Origin: Metallyticus violacea | Lineage: Eukaryota > Arthropoda > Insecta > Mantodea > Metallyticidae | NCBI GenBank assembly: GCA_030762175.1 | Contig: CM060833.1 | Coordinates: 71,711,501 to 71,775,500 of the forward strand | Reading direction: 5' to 3' | Length of the DNA stretch: 64,000 nt | Part shown: positions 33,085 to 45,044 of the stretch, in pieces | How positions within the stretch are numbered: the stretch's first letter is position 1 | Layout: each line of letters begins with the position of its first letter | Translations under genes and position numbers: made by a program | Notes under the pieces: model-generated | Seen by the model: only the letters and a program-made list of their open reading frames with translations | Database searches by the model: none | Told to the model about the DNA's origin: nothing

Positions 33085-34275
33085 CAACATACCTTTACTC
33101 ATCCTCATAATTTTGATTATCTTTCTCAAAGTAGTCCACGTTGGACACAATTCACCTATCCCAGCGTTTCTGCCAGTCTTCAGAGACATGCTGGGAATCA
33201 TTTTTTGACAGGTCGTTCAGAATCGCCTCTGCAGCCTTCACCACTGCTTTGAATGGTTTTTTGAGAGTTATTCAACGACAATATTTGTGATCGCATTATT
33301 GCGTTGCAGCCATCAGCTTGTCGCACGGAAATGTGGCCTTTTTCGGAGTTTTAGCCTTGCAAAGTTTCAAGAACACCTCTGTGGCAGTGTGTAGGTGCGA
33401 CATACTGGAAAACCATTCCTTGAATATCATAAACTGAGAACAATTACTTTCCCAGCAGAAGAAACCATTTTGCTTTCCGTGGTGTTGTTGACGATGCAGA
33501 TTTCACACAGAGCTTTGCTGTTTGCTCTCAGGTTCGAAACATATCATCAGCAGGGATTGATTACCTTTACAAGAAGCTCTATAACACCATCTTCAATACA
33601 TGTAAACCTACACGCAAGCGTCCTTTTGTTCGGGAATTAGCAGTCTTGGAACCCACGATGCACAAACACGTCTCATGTGCAGAGAACTTTTCAGAATATC
33701 TGCAATTGTTTTTAATGTTATTCGTTGACTCTCTCGCACAATGACAGCAGCGGTGTTAATGTTTTCTTCCCTTAGAGCACAAACAAGATCTTTGAATCCA
33801 CTCCCCCCTTTTGAAATTGATTGCTCCCGTCTTTAAACATATTTAGCCATCTTCGAGCTACCGCCACGAGTGGCCGAGGTCGTTAAGGCGCATACTCGTG
33901 AGCGGGAGGTCTGGGGCCGAATCCCGCTAGGACCGTCCTCCCTGACTGAAGTTTTTTTCCAGGTTTTCCTTAGTCCTTATAAATGGCAAATGCCTGGGAG
34001 GTACCCTAAAGTTATGCCTGGAACGTTTCCTCCCTTAAAAAAATCCTTTCCCAATATATCATGTCATTTCATTTCATTTCATGTATCATCAGTGTTCACC
34101 GCCTGTGGTGCCTCGGTAGTAAAAACGGGCGTTAAACATTATTAAAAAATATCTTCCGGTTGTGCTATAGGGAAGAACAAACTCTCCATAGCATACGTAG
34201 GTCTCAACTAAAGATTTGTTGAGATGAAAACTGAATTTCAGATCAGCATATCGTTCGTTGCGTATCGCCTCCATT
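33085..34275 (-). pseudogene. mariner transposase remnant, split by SINE A
   Basis: Minus strand. The N-terminal piece 34150-34275 reads YADLKFSFHLNKSLVETYVC...LPYSTTGR. After the SINE A (33861-34147) the reading resumes at 33850 as WLNMFKDG, EENINTAAVIVRES, ITLKTIADIL, LHMRRVCASWVPRLL (about 33640-33680, a mariner hallmark close to W.P..L) and FEPESKQQSS (about 33525-33550), ending with the C-terminal DWQKRWDR...VDYFEKDNQNYED (about 33105-33185). The segment that should hold the second catalytic Asp and the YSPDL..D signature is missing between about 33290 and 33380, and the first DE(T/S)W site is not readable. It is inactive and older than the SINE inside it. Confidence 0.88.
33861..34147 (+). 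mobile_element. SINE family A copy, full length, inserted in mariner
   Basis: Plus-strand full-length copy. The class II tRNA-like head (33861-33935) has A box GTGGCCGAGGTCGTTAAGG and B box GGGCCGAATCCCGC, in which the usual GGTTCGAATCC is altered. The body ends in GGGCGTTAAACATTATT and an A-rich tail. The 6-bp repeat ATCTTC lies at 33849-33854 and 34151-34156. Removing the SINE with one repeat rejoins the mariner frame exactly, which fixes the insertion boundaries. Confidence 0.92.
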
Positions 34276-34757
34276 CTGCTTTAAGCGAAACTGAACTTGT
34301 CCCAATTTGTACATATCTCACAGGCTAGAACTGGAAATCAGAACAACTATAATAACATTACTTATACATTATGCATTACGCTAACAAAATATTGTAATGT
34401 AAAATTTTAGCCAGAAAATTATGCCTGCAAAATATTATGTCATTCTTTATTTATTTATTAAACAGCCCTCGTACCTAAAATCTCCAGTAAATTCTTGGGA
34501 GACAGGTATTTTCTCTTGTATTAAAGATAAACAAAAACTGAACGATTCGGCACAAACTTATAAATTTACTGTAATGTCAGTAAAATTATGGAAGGAATTA
34601 AGTATCTTACAGTCGTGCATAATTTTGGTTTTAATATACTTAAGGAAATTAAAATGCTGCTGCATAATATATTTTGAATAAAATTCCCTCTGTTCCGAAA
34701 TATGATATAGAATATTATATTCCGCACTGTGTTGTAGAAACACATAATTTAATGCGT
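34276..34757. other. Unassigned region
   Basis: No feature recognised; the open frames of 61-86 codons here overlap on opposite strands and show no motif. Confidence 0.4.
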
Positions 34758-34779
34758 TCTCTCTCTCTCTGTCTCTCTC

Positions 34780-34840
<61 letters not shown>
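34758..34840. repeat. Compound (CT)n(AT)n microsatellite
   Basis: CT array with two GT interruptions followed by about 14 AT units. The same CT-to-AT transition occurs at 57716-57799. Confidence 0.95.
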
Positions 34841-34844
<4 letters not shown>

Positions 34845-35200
34845 CAGATACACAATATGATATAAAGTTGAAGGCACCTCACTAGTACTCACCAACAACA
34901 ACAAAGGTTTGTCTTTGATTTTGCTCATCTTTGCATCTGTGAACATAATATTCCTTGGATATACTTCCTTTTTTCGTAGTGTTAAATCCGATAAATAATT
35001 AAATATTTTACTTGAAAGTTCACTAAAGTAATCTTAATACCCTTCTAGTTTCCTCAACTGCAGCAATAATTACATTATAACACTACGTTGTCAGATGTTA
35101 CACCTGTGACTTTTCTACTCTCACTTGGCTGTAGTAAGGGCTTCAACTAGTTCACCGCTACTACTTGATTATTATCCATAATGTATAATTTTTTTTAATT
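34841..35200. other. Unassigned region
   Basis: No feature recognised. Confidence 0.4.
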
Positions 35201-35479
35201 GGATGGTGCTTAACGCCCGTTTTTACTACTGAGGCACCACAGTCCCTGGACACTGATGATACATAAGATGAAATGATAAATTGGGAAAGGATATTTTTTT
35301 TTTTAAGGAAGGGAGCGTTCCAGGCCTAAGTTTTAGGTACCTCCCCGGCATTTGCCAATTATGAAGACTGAGGAAAACCTGGAAAAAACCCCAGTCAGGG
35401 AGGACGGTCAGGCGGGATTCGAACCCCAGATCTCCTACTCCCGAGTCCGTGCCTTAACGACCTCGGCCATCTGTGGCGG
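35201..35479 (-). mobile_element. SINE family A copy, full length
   Basis: Minus-strand copy. The head at about 35405-35479 has B box GGTTCGAATCC intact (35410-35424) and GTTAAGGCACGGACT following the A box. The body carries GGCCTGGAACG and the poly-A-like internal run (35292-35304 as T). The 3' end is at GGCGTTAAGCACCATCC. No clear target duplication, though T- and AT-rich flanks make one hard to read. Confidence 0.9.
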
Positions 35480-37109
35480 TTTGTGCACACTGTTAAATAT
35501 TATGGTTTGATGTCCTAATAATACACAAATAACAGTCGTAAATGCCTAGTACATATGTTTTACTGCAGATCAATACATTTCTGCACAAATGATAATGTCA
35601 TTCATTGTACTTGTTTACACCATATTTTGGAGCGAAGAAAGTATGTTTATATAAAATATTTTTTTTTACATTTTCAAAACGGATTCATATTTTTATGACT
35701 ATAGTTAACCTTGTGTTGTAGAACCGAGAACCAAATCTTAACTATTTTTAAACCTGGTAGTAATTTGCTAATGAGCTTATATTTGCATATGAATTCACTT
35801 AGGTATGTTCCAATTTATAAACGCGTTCACTCCAGTGTTTTAAATTTAATTTCTCATACATTTTCTTACTGAACTACTTCGAGATCAGGAAGCAGAGCTG
35901 TAGTAACGTCATATATGCATGGTACAGGATGAAAGCAATGGAATCTCGTGCAACATCAGCTGCAGCCCTGGTGTGCTCATTTGCATATCACTACAACCTT
36001 TAATATTTCATGCACTGCGATGCGTATGCCACTCCGCTACGCTTGCACCCCCTGTTAAAAGTAAACAACTTTATTTTGCACATCACTCGCGCTTCCGTTC
36101 TTCTTATTTTTAGTAGTGTGTTGACCTATTTACATTACAATGATTCTGTTCCGGGTGACGTTTCTTAAAATTAGCTTCTGGCATTATTCAAGTGCTGGTC
36201 TGCATGAAGAACAATCGTTTCCTCAACTAAATGTTAGTCAATCTGAAATAAATATAAACTAAATCATTTACATTTTAATTGGATATGTCACTGTTTTTAT
36301 TTAGGTAAGCAAGTTTCAGCAACGTGCGAAATAAAGTATTTTCAGTGGCAGATTGGAATTTATTTTATAAATAATAATTCAATTAAACATGTGTAGTTTT
36401 TTCTCTGTAACCACCATATATGCATATTATTCACATTTTAATAATTTAATCTAACAATTATTTTAAATGTTGATAGATAATTACTATTCAAAAAATAAGT
36501 TTCTGGAATCTTGAATTGAAAGTAAAAAGTAAATAATTCTTTTATATTAAAATATAAAGTTGTACATGTGCTCTTGTATTTATAGTTAAAGTGAACACAG
36601 CATCATAATTTTATAAGTTACTTCGTGTTGTAAATTGAACAAAACAGCCGTTAATGTGTTTTAGGGCCGAAAGAAGTCAGTGTTATCTTTTTGTGCTGTA
36701 ATATGAATCTGAATATATACATTCCAAATATAATAATGGATAGACAAACATAAATATCATAAATAATGTCCTTTTTCATTTTTTCATAACTCGACGTAAC
36801 TTCGTCAAAATAATTTAGGTGTGCAAAATTAGATATTGCTGTCATAGCGTTGAAGTCAACAAAGATTAAAACATGTGAGCCTATGGGCTTGTCACATTAG
36901 GCTTATACAGACAACACATACTGAGTGACTTCAATTAGTGGATTCAAAATGTATAATATAATTAAGCCGTATGTTTCGAGATAAAATGCTTACTTTCTTG
37001 AAAATTCTTAAGTGCTATATTAAATCTGTTAATCTGTTGCCAATTTTATTTATAACATGGAGTTCTCTTATGTGTGTAGACACATGTCACACATATGTAC
37101 ATATATAGA
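35480..37109. other. Unassigned region
   Basis: About 1.6 kb with no recognised gene or repeat. Confidence 0.4.
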
Positions 37110-37430
37110 CGCAGACGGTAATGCGCGAGACGCGCATTGGGAGGTCCTGGGTGCAAAGGCATTGAGGCATGCCATTCTAACATTTTTCATCCTTGCTTGG
37201 TTACTTAGGCGAATGCAGGGGTGAATGTTTTCTTTCCTCTCTGTGTCGGAAGCGTCAGGAGAGATGGGCTGAAGCCGTGCGGCGTGGAGGAGACTCGCGC
37301 TCAGAAAAAAAATCCTGTCCGAGCGTCTGGTTGGTTCTGTCTAGGAGCCTCGTGAGGGGGCCTCGGAACATCTCGAGTGATACCGTTATGATTTCAAACA
37401 GACCTATCGGCGTCTGGGCTTACCATCTGT
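37110..37430. repeat. GC-richer segment related to 29571-29870
   Basis: Contains GGTTACTTAGGCGAATGCAGG and ...TCTAGGAGCCTCGTGAGG phrases resembling the segment at 29640-29760, and opens with AATGCGCGAGACGCGCATTG, a short imperfect palindrome. A 79-codon plus-strand frame lies within. The family is unidentified; either a diverged repeat or chance sharing of a short motif. Confidence 0.35.
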
Positions 37431-40003
37431 GAAGACTTTAGGTATTACACCTGTGTCAGAATAGCTAAGAAGAATTTTAGATAAAACACGAGGAGAAAGG
37501 ACCAGAAAGAAGACAGAAGAATTACAAGTTACATGAACATTTAGGTGCAGAATTTGAAGCGACGCAATTCATTAAATTGCATACATTTATAAAGTTAGCG
37601 CTTATAACAATTATAATCCTACACCAGAATCCTAAACAGTACTATTTAATCCTGATTCCCAGAACATATGAGGGCATTATATAGATTCAGAAAACGTTTT
37701 GTTATGCAGCATTTGAAGAAAGCACCAATAAAATAAAATAGACTTACAATTAAACTTGTTAGGTGAAAACACTATGACAGGATGGTTATTATGCTAACGT
37801 ATGAATGTAATAACAGAATTTAGAGTGCTTTTTCTTAAAAAGTAAATAAATAAAGTAAAAAACATAAAAAGAATAAGATCTACAACGTAGTAACAAATGA
37901 CAAGAAATTGTACAAAGTGGTGAATGTCATCCCAAAAAATAGCGGGAAATGCGATCACAGCGAGATGCGTTTGAGATCAGCGTATCGAGGTAAGACGAAC
38001 ACACAGACGTAAAGGATCCCAACAGCCCCTAACCGAACGAGAAGACAAATAATTTTCGTATGGCTGTGTTGCAATTTTAATTGTCAGCAGTGGTATTTAC
38101 GATTTACGAAGTCTTGTAAAGACTTTTTCAAGATAGTGTACAGGATCTCGGAGACAGGATCTTTTAGCTATACTCACAAGAAGAGATAAATGAATTGAAA
38201 TCCGGGGATTTTATCGGACATGGTACTGATGCTTCTTATTCAGTTGCATCGAATATGTATTGGACTGGAAGTGGCAGAGGAGGAATTTTCGATACTTCAG
38301 CCATTCTCAATGGCGGGAAGGAAGGGATGAGATGAAGGAGATACCGGACGTCTAGAATTCAGGGGCAGTGAAACACGAACGAGGCTGGGTCTAATATGCT
38401 TTTCCGATAAGGCATCCGGGATCTGCTGTGTCTCTTCCCTTACAAGAAATTTGAGCCGATCAGAAAGGTATCTCTATACAGGCACCCGTACAGAAACATT
38501 TCTAAAGCGCAAACCACCGCACCACCGCACATAGATCCAGTTCCCATATTTGCTTTTTCTGCATATTTTACTAAAACATAGCCGGCATATATAACTCTGG
38601 GATTTTCGATAGTAATTAAAGGCGTAGCTCTACAAATAAGAGTTCAAAGCTTAGATTCACTTCGATTGTACATTTCTATTGGTGTTTATTCGCTTAGAAA
38701 TATTACTAACTATGCCGAATCCGCATCTTAACAGAATGCTTGTAGTCTTCATTAAATTTGTGTCATCACACTGAAGACCACTAAAATTGCTGGTACACAC
38801 CGAAAGAGCTCCATTCATATGCAGAGAGAAGGTCGCAAGAACTTCTCAACTCAGTTAGAGCTAATGACCATCGAGGTCTCTAATACCACTTAGAATTCCG
38901 TCTAACGAAGAACATTTTCCGCGCAGTTAACAAAGTTCAACATACTTCGCCGCACGTTTGAACGCATGCAGAAGTGAAGTTTCTGTAAAGCACTAAGCTG
39001 AAATATTTAATACCGCCATTTCTAAATAAAATGTACAACATTGACTAACCGAGACGTCAATGACGATACTGACGTCTTACTTAATCGTATGATATTGCAA
39101 TTTCTGAAAAGTTACTCTTAAAAGAAAGGGACATTTTGGATTATACTCAGTCAATTTTATATAGAAAGAATCTAATTTCCGAAAACAATAGAAAATTATA
39201 AAGAAGAAGAAACTAAGCATATGCTTAAGATGGCAAAGGATTCATATCTGTAATTAAATAAGTCGTGACTTATTTGGGAGAATAATGAGGTATTGCTGAT
39301 TATTTTAGTCTTTAAGTATTACTTATTGCTGTTGGATGGTATTAATGATGACTAAGGAAAGGGTTTTAACATACTTCAACACCCTTTTCAACGTTTTATT
39401 TAATTTTGTTAAAAAAATTGGTGGAAAATGATTGATATTTACTCTTCTTGAGCAGAAAATGGAACTATTTTCATTCCCCTTGAACAGCTACATAAAATTT
39501 TATAGTCTCATTTTGTAGAGCAGAAGGAACGCTATAAAGCGGTATATTTATAAATTTGCAACCCAATAATTTTTCAAGTTAATGTAGCAAAAACTGCAAG
39601 AGAAAACAACAAATTCAAGTGAAGCTATTCGCCAGGACTACAGTTCACTGTGCATAACACGCACATTTTGTATAAAAAAGGCTCAAGTCGTTTGTTTGTG
39701 TTGTTGCAGTTCAGCACTCTGCGTGACAAAAGTTCAGAAAACAAAGTTGTATGCAGTTTCAGAAGAATTCAAAAGACCTGTCAATCTTTTCTCTTCTTTG
39801 TTATTGCGTTAATGTTTTTCATTATTCATGTTTACTAGCATATTTATTTAAACCCTCGTTTATTTTTATATAGGTTAATGTGTGTATTGTCCTTATGTGT
39901 TATAATTGTCGTATTGCCACTGAAACTTTTTAGTAGTAGTGGACGTTCTATTGTACGTTTTAGAATACTCTCAAATAAATACAATTGTTGCATGGGGCAT
40001 ACA
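37431..40003. other. Unassigned region
   Basis: About 2.57 kb without recognised features; no frame above 62 codons. Confidence 0.45.
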
Positions 40004-40135
40004 CATACATACATACATACATACATACATACATGCATACATACATACATACATACATACATACATACATACATACATACATACATACATACATACATAC
40101 ATACATACATACATACATACATACATACATACATA
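40004..40135. repeat. (CATA)n microsatellite
   Basis: About 33 tetranucleotide units with one G substitution near 40033; degenerate units continue to about 40168. It produces repetitive open frames on both strands (Tyr-Ile-His-Thr or Tyr-Val-Cys-Met repeats at 39844-40509) which are not genes. Confidence 0.97.
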
Positions 40136-40168
40136 CCTACAAATCTACATGCATACATACACATATAC

Positions 40169-40846
40169 TTGGGATATTTACATTTTCTATTAATAATTGT
40201 ATATACAAATACATAAACATAAATGTAACCCTTGATCTTGAGCACCTCTTCCATTTACTCACACCCCTCTCCAACTCCCCCCTCTTCGCTATAGCCATTA
40301 ACCTTCTTTGTCGTAGAAATATTCCTAAAGTGTGTATCTCGCATGCATTGACACTTCCCGGCAAATGTTCAAACGTCTATTTGAATTCAAAATTTGCGGT
40401 GGTAAATGCTCATTTCTTAAAATCCCTGTTTCCCTGCATTCTGCCAGATTATGCCTCCAGGTTTCGCTTTCTCCTCACAGAGGGTAAATTATTTGCCCGA
40501 GAGCATTAACTGTTTTGTTTCCTTTCCAAGCCCCTAATCTGAACCATGCGAGACCACTTCTTTCTTCCCTGCCACAAATATCTAGATAATCCCCCTCCCC
40601 CACACCGGATGTATTTGAGCCTGCAGGTTCAGCGATACTTTTTCTGCGCATTGAGACTAAATATTTTGTCTGTCTATATCTCGCAAACTTCTGTTAACTA
40701 TTTTCCAACTATTTTGTGTAATGTCCTCTCCCCTTAACCAAATACACCCCAATCTAATTTTGTCTAAGCCTTTCCTTATTTTTGATGCCCATCCCGTATC
40801 CCCACTTCCCTTATTTGCTCCCTTAGAAAACTGCTCGAAGAATGAA
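40169..40846. other. Unassigned region, somewhat GC-richer
   Basis: No recognised family. C-rich runs on the plus strand (for example 40590-40605) give several short overlapping frames with no motif. Confidence 0.4.
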
Positions 40847-40993
40847 CGGTATTTAACGCCCATTTTTGCTACAGAGGTACCACAGGCGATGGTGATACAT
40901 GAAATTAAATGATATATTAGGAAGGATTTATTTTTAAGAAAGGAAACGTTCCAGGCCTAAGTTTAGGGTACCTCCCCGGCATTTGCCATTTAA
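40847..40993 (-). mobile_element. SINE family A copy, 5'-truncated
   Basis: Minus-strand 3' half: TATTTAACGCCCATTTTTGC (3' motif), a deletion of several bases in the GTCCACC region, GGCCTGGAACGTTTCC, and the body up to GGCAAATGCCGGG. The tRNA-like head is absent. Confidence 0.88.
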
Positions 40994-41737
40994 GGCCTTC
41001 TTCGTAAAATTTCTATATTGCAGATAATATCGATAATATGTAGAAAATACTATAAGATATAAGTTTAGAGGCGTACGTAGAGTCATGAAAAGGGAATTAA
41101 AAATAAAATATATATACCTATTATGTTTAACACAGGGCCATTATATGAAGTTTATTTTAATAAACAATGTAATAAAAATGTTTCCAATTCCTTTAGTGAA
41201 ATTAAATCTTTGTACTAGTGACAGTTTCTTTTAGGGTTTTTTAGAAACTATTGTTCACATTTTTCAATTTATAAAGATTACCATGTTACGACATTACTTG
41301 GAAAACATCTTTAAATGTAACTTTTTCTTAAAAAAAAAACAAAGTATTTAAAGCAATGACTTTGAATAAGTTAAGTTAAAGAGGAAGGATTTGAACATAT
41401 TCCAAAGGAGCTAATGAAAAACTATGGAATGAAGTAATTTATTTAAAAATATTGTCATAAAATAGGTCATATTTAGTCATACAGGGCAGTTTATATATTT
41501 ATGATGTTAAAATTATGTTAATATCAAACATAATAATGCAGGTTTGCGAAAAGCAATATATTTGTTTTTTACTGTATAGCAAAATTTCAAAATAGAAAGA
41601 CGTTAGAACTTCAGCTGGCTTAAAGAGCAAAACGCAGATGGCTGTTTCATAAAACAACACATTTCAAATGGAGAAACAGAAATTCTACTAATTCTAACGT
41701 TGTGCAGAAACACTGTACCATTACTGTTTTTAATATT
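40994..41737. other. Unassigned region
   Basis: About 740 bp AT-rich, no feature recognised. Confidence 0.4.
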
Positions 41738-41745
41738 TAATGCGA

Positions 41746-42025
41746 TTTTTTTGAATAGTGTTTAACTTCCGTTTTTACTACTGAGGCACCACAGGCGGCG
41801 GACACTGATGAACATGAAATGAAATGATATATTGGGAAAGGATTTTTTAAGGAAGGAAACATTCCAGGCCTAAGTTTAGGGCACCTCCCCGGCATTTTCC
41901 ATTTATGAGGAATGAGGAAAACCTGGAAAAAAATCTCAGTCAGGGAGGACGGTCCTGAAGGGATTTGAACCCCAGACCTACCGCTCACGAGTCCGCGCCT
42001 TAACGACTTCAGCCACTCGTGGCAG
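41746..42025 (-). mobile_element. SINE family A copy, full length, with 8-bp target duplication
   Basis: Minus-strand full-length copy. The head at about 41945-42023 has a slightly changed B box (GGTTCAAATCC) and an otherwise good class II tRNA-like form. The poly-A tail appears as T at 41746-41752. The direct repeat TAATGCGA lies at 41738-41745 and 42026-42033. Confidence 0.92.
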
Positions 42026-42033
42026 TAATGCGA

Positions 42034-42622
42034 GATCTAAAACTCAAAAGTGATCCCAGATAACATTCATTTTATGCATTTAAAAGTAATATCTGTACTT
42101 CGAAGAGAACATTTTTCTGAGCAGTTCTACTTAATCTCGAAACTGGAATTTATTTTGTGACTGCTTTGCTTAACAAATACGTACAGCTTGTTTTCCTTCC
42201 AGATGCTAGCTAGTATTTACCGAAGGAAAAGTTTCATATTCTCTTGAGTTTACTCATTCGGCTGTTGCCTGTGGTGAGTGATACGCGTTTTCCGCGCACC
42301 TCTGTGAATTATTTATCATATTCTACATTTTTATTTGAGTTTAGTAACCAAAGAGGCTGTTTATCTTTCGCTTCATTGTAGCAGAACCTTCTCTTACTTA
42401 ATGGATATCCCACAGAAATGAACTTTATCGTTTTTCATTTTTAGAACTTTTCAAACTTAGCCGTAACTGCTCCCACGTTTATTAGTTTCTTGCCTCAATT
42501 ACCCAGAGCAAAACATTTAGCTGAGGTTTTTCGTAATTTTTATTTCTTGCGAGTTATTATTGTCTGTTACCACAAACCTCTACAAAACTACTTTACAGTT
42601 AAGAACAAAAGAAAAATACAGG
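42034..42622. other. Unassigned region between two SINE A copies
   Basis: No feature recognised. Confidence 0.4.
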
Positions 42623-42630
42623 TGCAGCAA

Positions 42631-42948
42631 TATATATATATATATACATATACATATATGTATATATACATACATGTGTATATATATGACCGTTTTTGCT
42701 ACAGAGGCACCAAGGAGATGGACATAATGATACATGAGATGAAATTATATATTGGGAAAGAATTTATTTTTAAGGAAGGAATCCTTCCAGGCCTAAGTTT
42801 TAGGATACCTCCCGGCATTTTCCATTTATGTGGACCGAGGAAAACCTGGAAAAAACCCAATCAGGGAGGACGGTCATGGCGGAATTCGAACCCCAGAACT
42901 CCCACTCACCAGTCCGCACCTTAATGACCTCGGCCACTTGTGGAGCTA
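42631..42948 (-). mobile_element. SINE family A copy with TA-rich tail and 8-bp target duplication
   Basis: Minus-strand copy; the recognisable SINE runs 42688-42945. The head has B box GGTTCGAATTCC. The 3' motif itself (GGCGTTAAAC) is replaced by a TA/CATA-rich array at 42631-42687, which lies inside the target duplication TGCAGCAA (42623-42630 and 42949-42956). The array is therefore part of the inserted element or grew from its tail. A 144-codon plus-strand open frame across the element is SINE sequence. Confidence 0.9.
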
Positions 42949-42959
42949 TGCAGCAAAGT

Positions 42960-43312
42960 GGCTATGTCAGCTAAGAAAAGCTATCTAATATATAGTTCGG
43001 GTCTCAACTTAGTTATTAAGGGTTTAAGCAATCTCATAAAAGTATACACAAGAATGTACAAGATTCAAGTGGTGGTTAATTTAGCACGGAATAGATGACT
43101 GCCGGGTGCTGTGAATAGGGACGTGGGTATTAATGGTGACTAGAGCGTATTTGAATTTAGGGAAAAGGTTTTTAATGTAAATTATTTGAAGTGTTCAAAG
43201 AAATTTCTTTACGGAGGCTCAATAAAAATCGGCAAAAGATAATATACTTATAAAATAACAAAATATATGATTATGTTTTGAATCGGAATAAGATAACAAA
43301 AACCCCAGTTCG
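42960..43312. other. Unassigned region
   Basis: No feature recognised; it may include the body of the retroelement headed by the tRNA-like segment that follows. Confidence 0.35.
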
Positions 43313-43385
43313 CAACAGGAATTCGAACCACGGTTCTTTTGCTTGCCGTGCAAACGACTTACAATTTGACCTACCGTGCCATGTC
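43313..43385 (-). mobile_element. Orphan tRNA-like head, possible third SINE type
   Basis: On the minus strand a B box GTGGTTCGAATTCC (about 43317-43332) lies about 50 bases after an A-box-like TGGCACGGTAGGTCA (about 43368-43384), the spacing of a tRNA-derived promoter. Acceptor ends do not pair, so this is not a functional tRNA gene. The sequence does not match families A or B; no second copy is present in the window. Confidence 0.5.
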
Positions 43386-43671
43386 CGACCATAAGCACGG
43401 ATCTACGCAATCTAAGTGCATACCTCTAAGGCAGGGGTTGCCAATGCAAGTCAAATTAGTTCCCAATTCGACCGATAACGTATTGCGATCCATATGCCAA
43501 GACCGACTACGTTTACAGACTACAATGGAAAAAAATGGCGGCCGAAGTAGTTCTAATACTGCCAATAGCAAATATGAAACTTTTACGATTTTACGTCTAC
43601 GAGATTATTTATCATTAAAAATTATTTCGGTGTTTTTTTAAGTATCTGAAATTGTTTACAAATAATATTTC

Positions 43672-44016
43672 TCATATGTAAACTAAATATAAAATAATAT
43701 GCATTGTAAAATTCTTCCCAGGTAGGCAGAAATCTTTATAAAATAAACTAACTTCCAAATTACTGGGCACCTTAAAATTAATCGATATAGATGGAACAGC
43801 ATCGTGTTTATCATCCTCTATTTTAATTAAAAGAACATAGTCTTCCTTGGCAATAGTTATAATTCGGTGTACCTGTCTTGTCTTAACCTCAATTGCAAAA
43901 GAGTCAAAACATAACATCCTGCTCATACCATTCACTAAAACTTTTTTCCTCTCTTCCAAAATCCGCTTCTTATGTTCTTTCGGATATTTCCTTTCATTGC
44001 TAACATTCACTGTCAC
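43672..44016 (-). other. Unidentified 114-codon open frame
   Basis: Frame opens MTVNVSNERKYPKEHKKRIL and contains a Lys/Glu-rich first third, then SFAIEVKTRQVHRIITIAKE, and ends in a hydrophobic tail (HIILYLVYI). Composition is less monotonously AT-driven than most frames here and the mix of charged and hydrophobic residues looks protein-like. I recognise no domain. It might be a degraded exon or part of an unrecognised element. Confidence 0.3.
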
Positions 44017-44065
44017 TCGTGGTGGTAGATTAAAGAAAATTACACAAGGAAAATGTTCTTTCTAA

Positions 44066-45044
44066 CCACAAATTTTGATACGAAATTTGTAATACACACA
44101 TTATAGTTACATTAGTAACTGCAAAATGTGCACGATGTATAGGTGTTCTTTATCCACTCCTCCCTTAATTACTGCTATTTAGGAAATGTAAATATGCTAT
44201 TATGCGATGCACTGCCGTAATTAAGACATACAAGAACAACCCATCTGGTATTAACACTTTTTATTTAAAAATTCCTGGTTTAATTTCACTAAATCAGTAT
44301 TGACTTAATAAAAACAAAAGAAGTAACATGCTACTATTGATTTACTTCCAACTATAAACTACTGTAATAAATCAAGTAACTGCAACGAACCAAATTAACA
44401 AAGCCATGTAATTAAAATCAAGGACACATTTTCCACCATTTTGTCTATTATCGATACCTACAATGGGGACTTGTAAATAAAGTTGGTCTTGCTTATGCTG
44501 TGCTTTGCGAGCATAATATAAATCAGATTGACCCCGCGTTTTAACCTCTGCTGTAAGGTTATCTGGTAATTAATTGCAAGAACCTAATACTTCCTTTGTT
44601 CTTTTTCCCCCTAAAGCAAAATTAAAGCGAGCTGGTTCGATAGCAAGAAACTTAAAACTATATATGGTTGCAACAAGCAAAACTTCAAAATTCTTTTCGA
44701 GCATCTCTCAGGGATTGCCAAGGTGTTCGCCACATTGATAACATTCGGAAAAAAAAAAAATGCATTTAACCTCCGTTTTTTCTTTGCTGTCCACGAGGCT
44801 TGAAGCACTTGTAGTATTTTAATTTTTTTCTAAATTGCCTACCCGTGTCAAAATATATTCCCCTATTGGAACATGGAACATTCTGTTTAAGGTGGAGAAA
44901 TAGTATAGAATTTAAAAGTATCCTATTTTAACTACTCATATTTAGCAGCAAAAATACATCATATCTTTAAAAATACTAACGGCTTTGTTTCAAACATTTT
45001 TGTTAATAAATATATATATATATATATAGTAATTATAAAATATA
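44066..45044. other. Unassigned region
   Basis: About 980 bp with no recognised feature; an A run at about 44750-44760 and an AT array at about 45009-45028. Confidence 0.4.

Noticed and set aside
33861..33935. Possible tRNA-Ser/Leu gene
   Set aside because: Class II tRNA-like, but it is the head of SINE family A, present in several copies with the same downstream body.
40004..40168. CRISPR-like array
   Set aside because: Direct units are four bases with no spacers; it is a microsatellite, and the DNA is eukaryotic.
39844..40509. Overlapping open frames of 84-174 codons on both strands
   Set aside because: They are created by the CATA tetranucleotide array, which is stop-free in several frames; the peptides are pure repeats with AT-rich extensions.
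42490..42924. 144-codon plus-strand frame
   Set aside because: It runs through a TA array and antisense to a SINE A copy, so it is not an independent gene.
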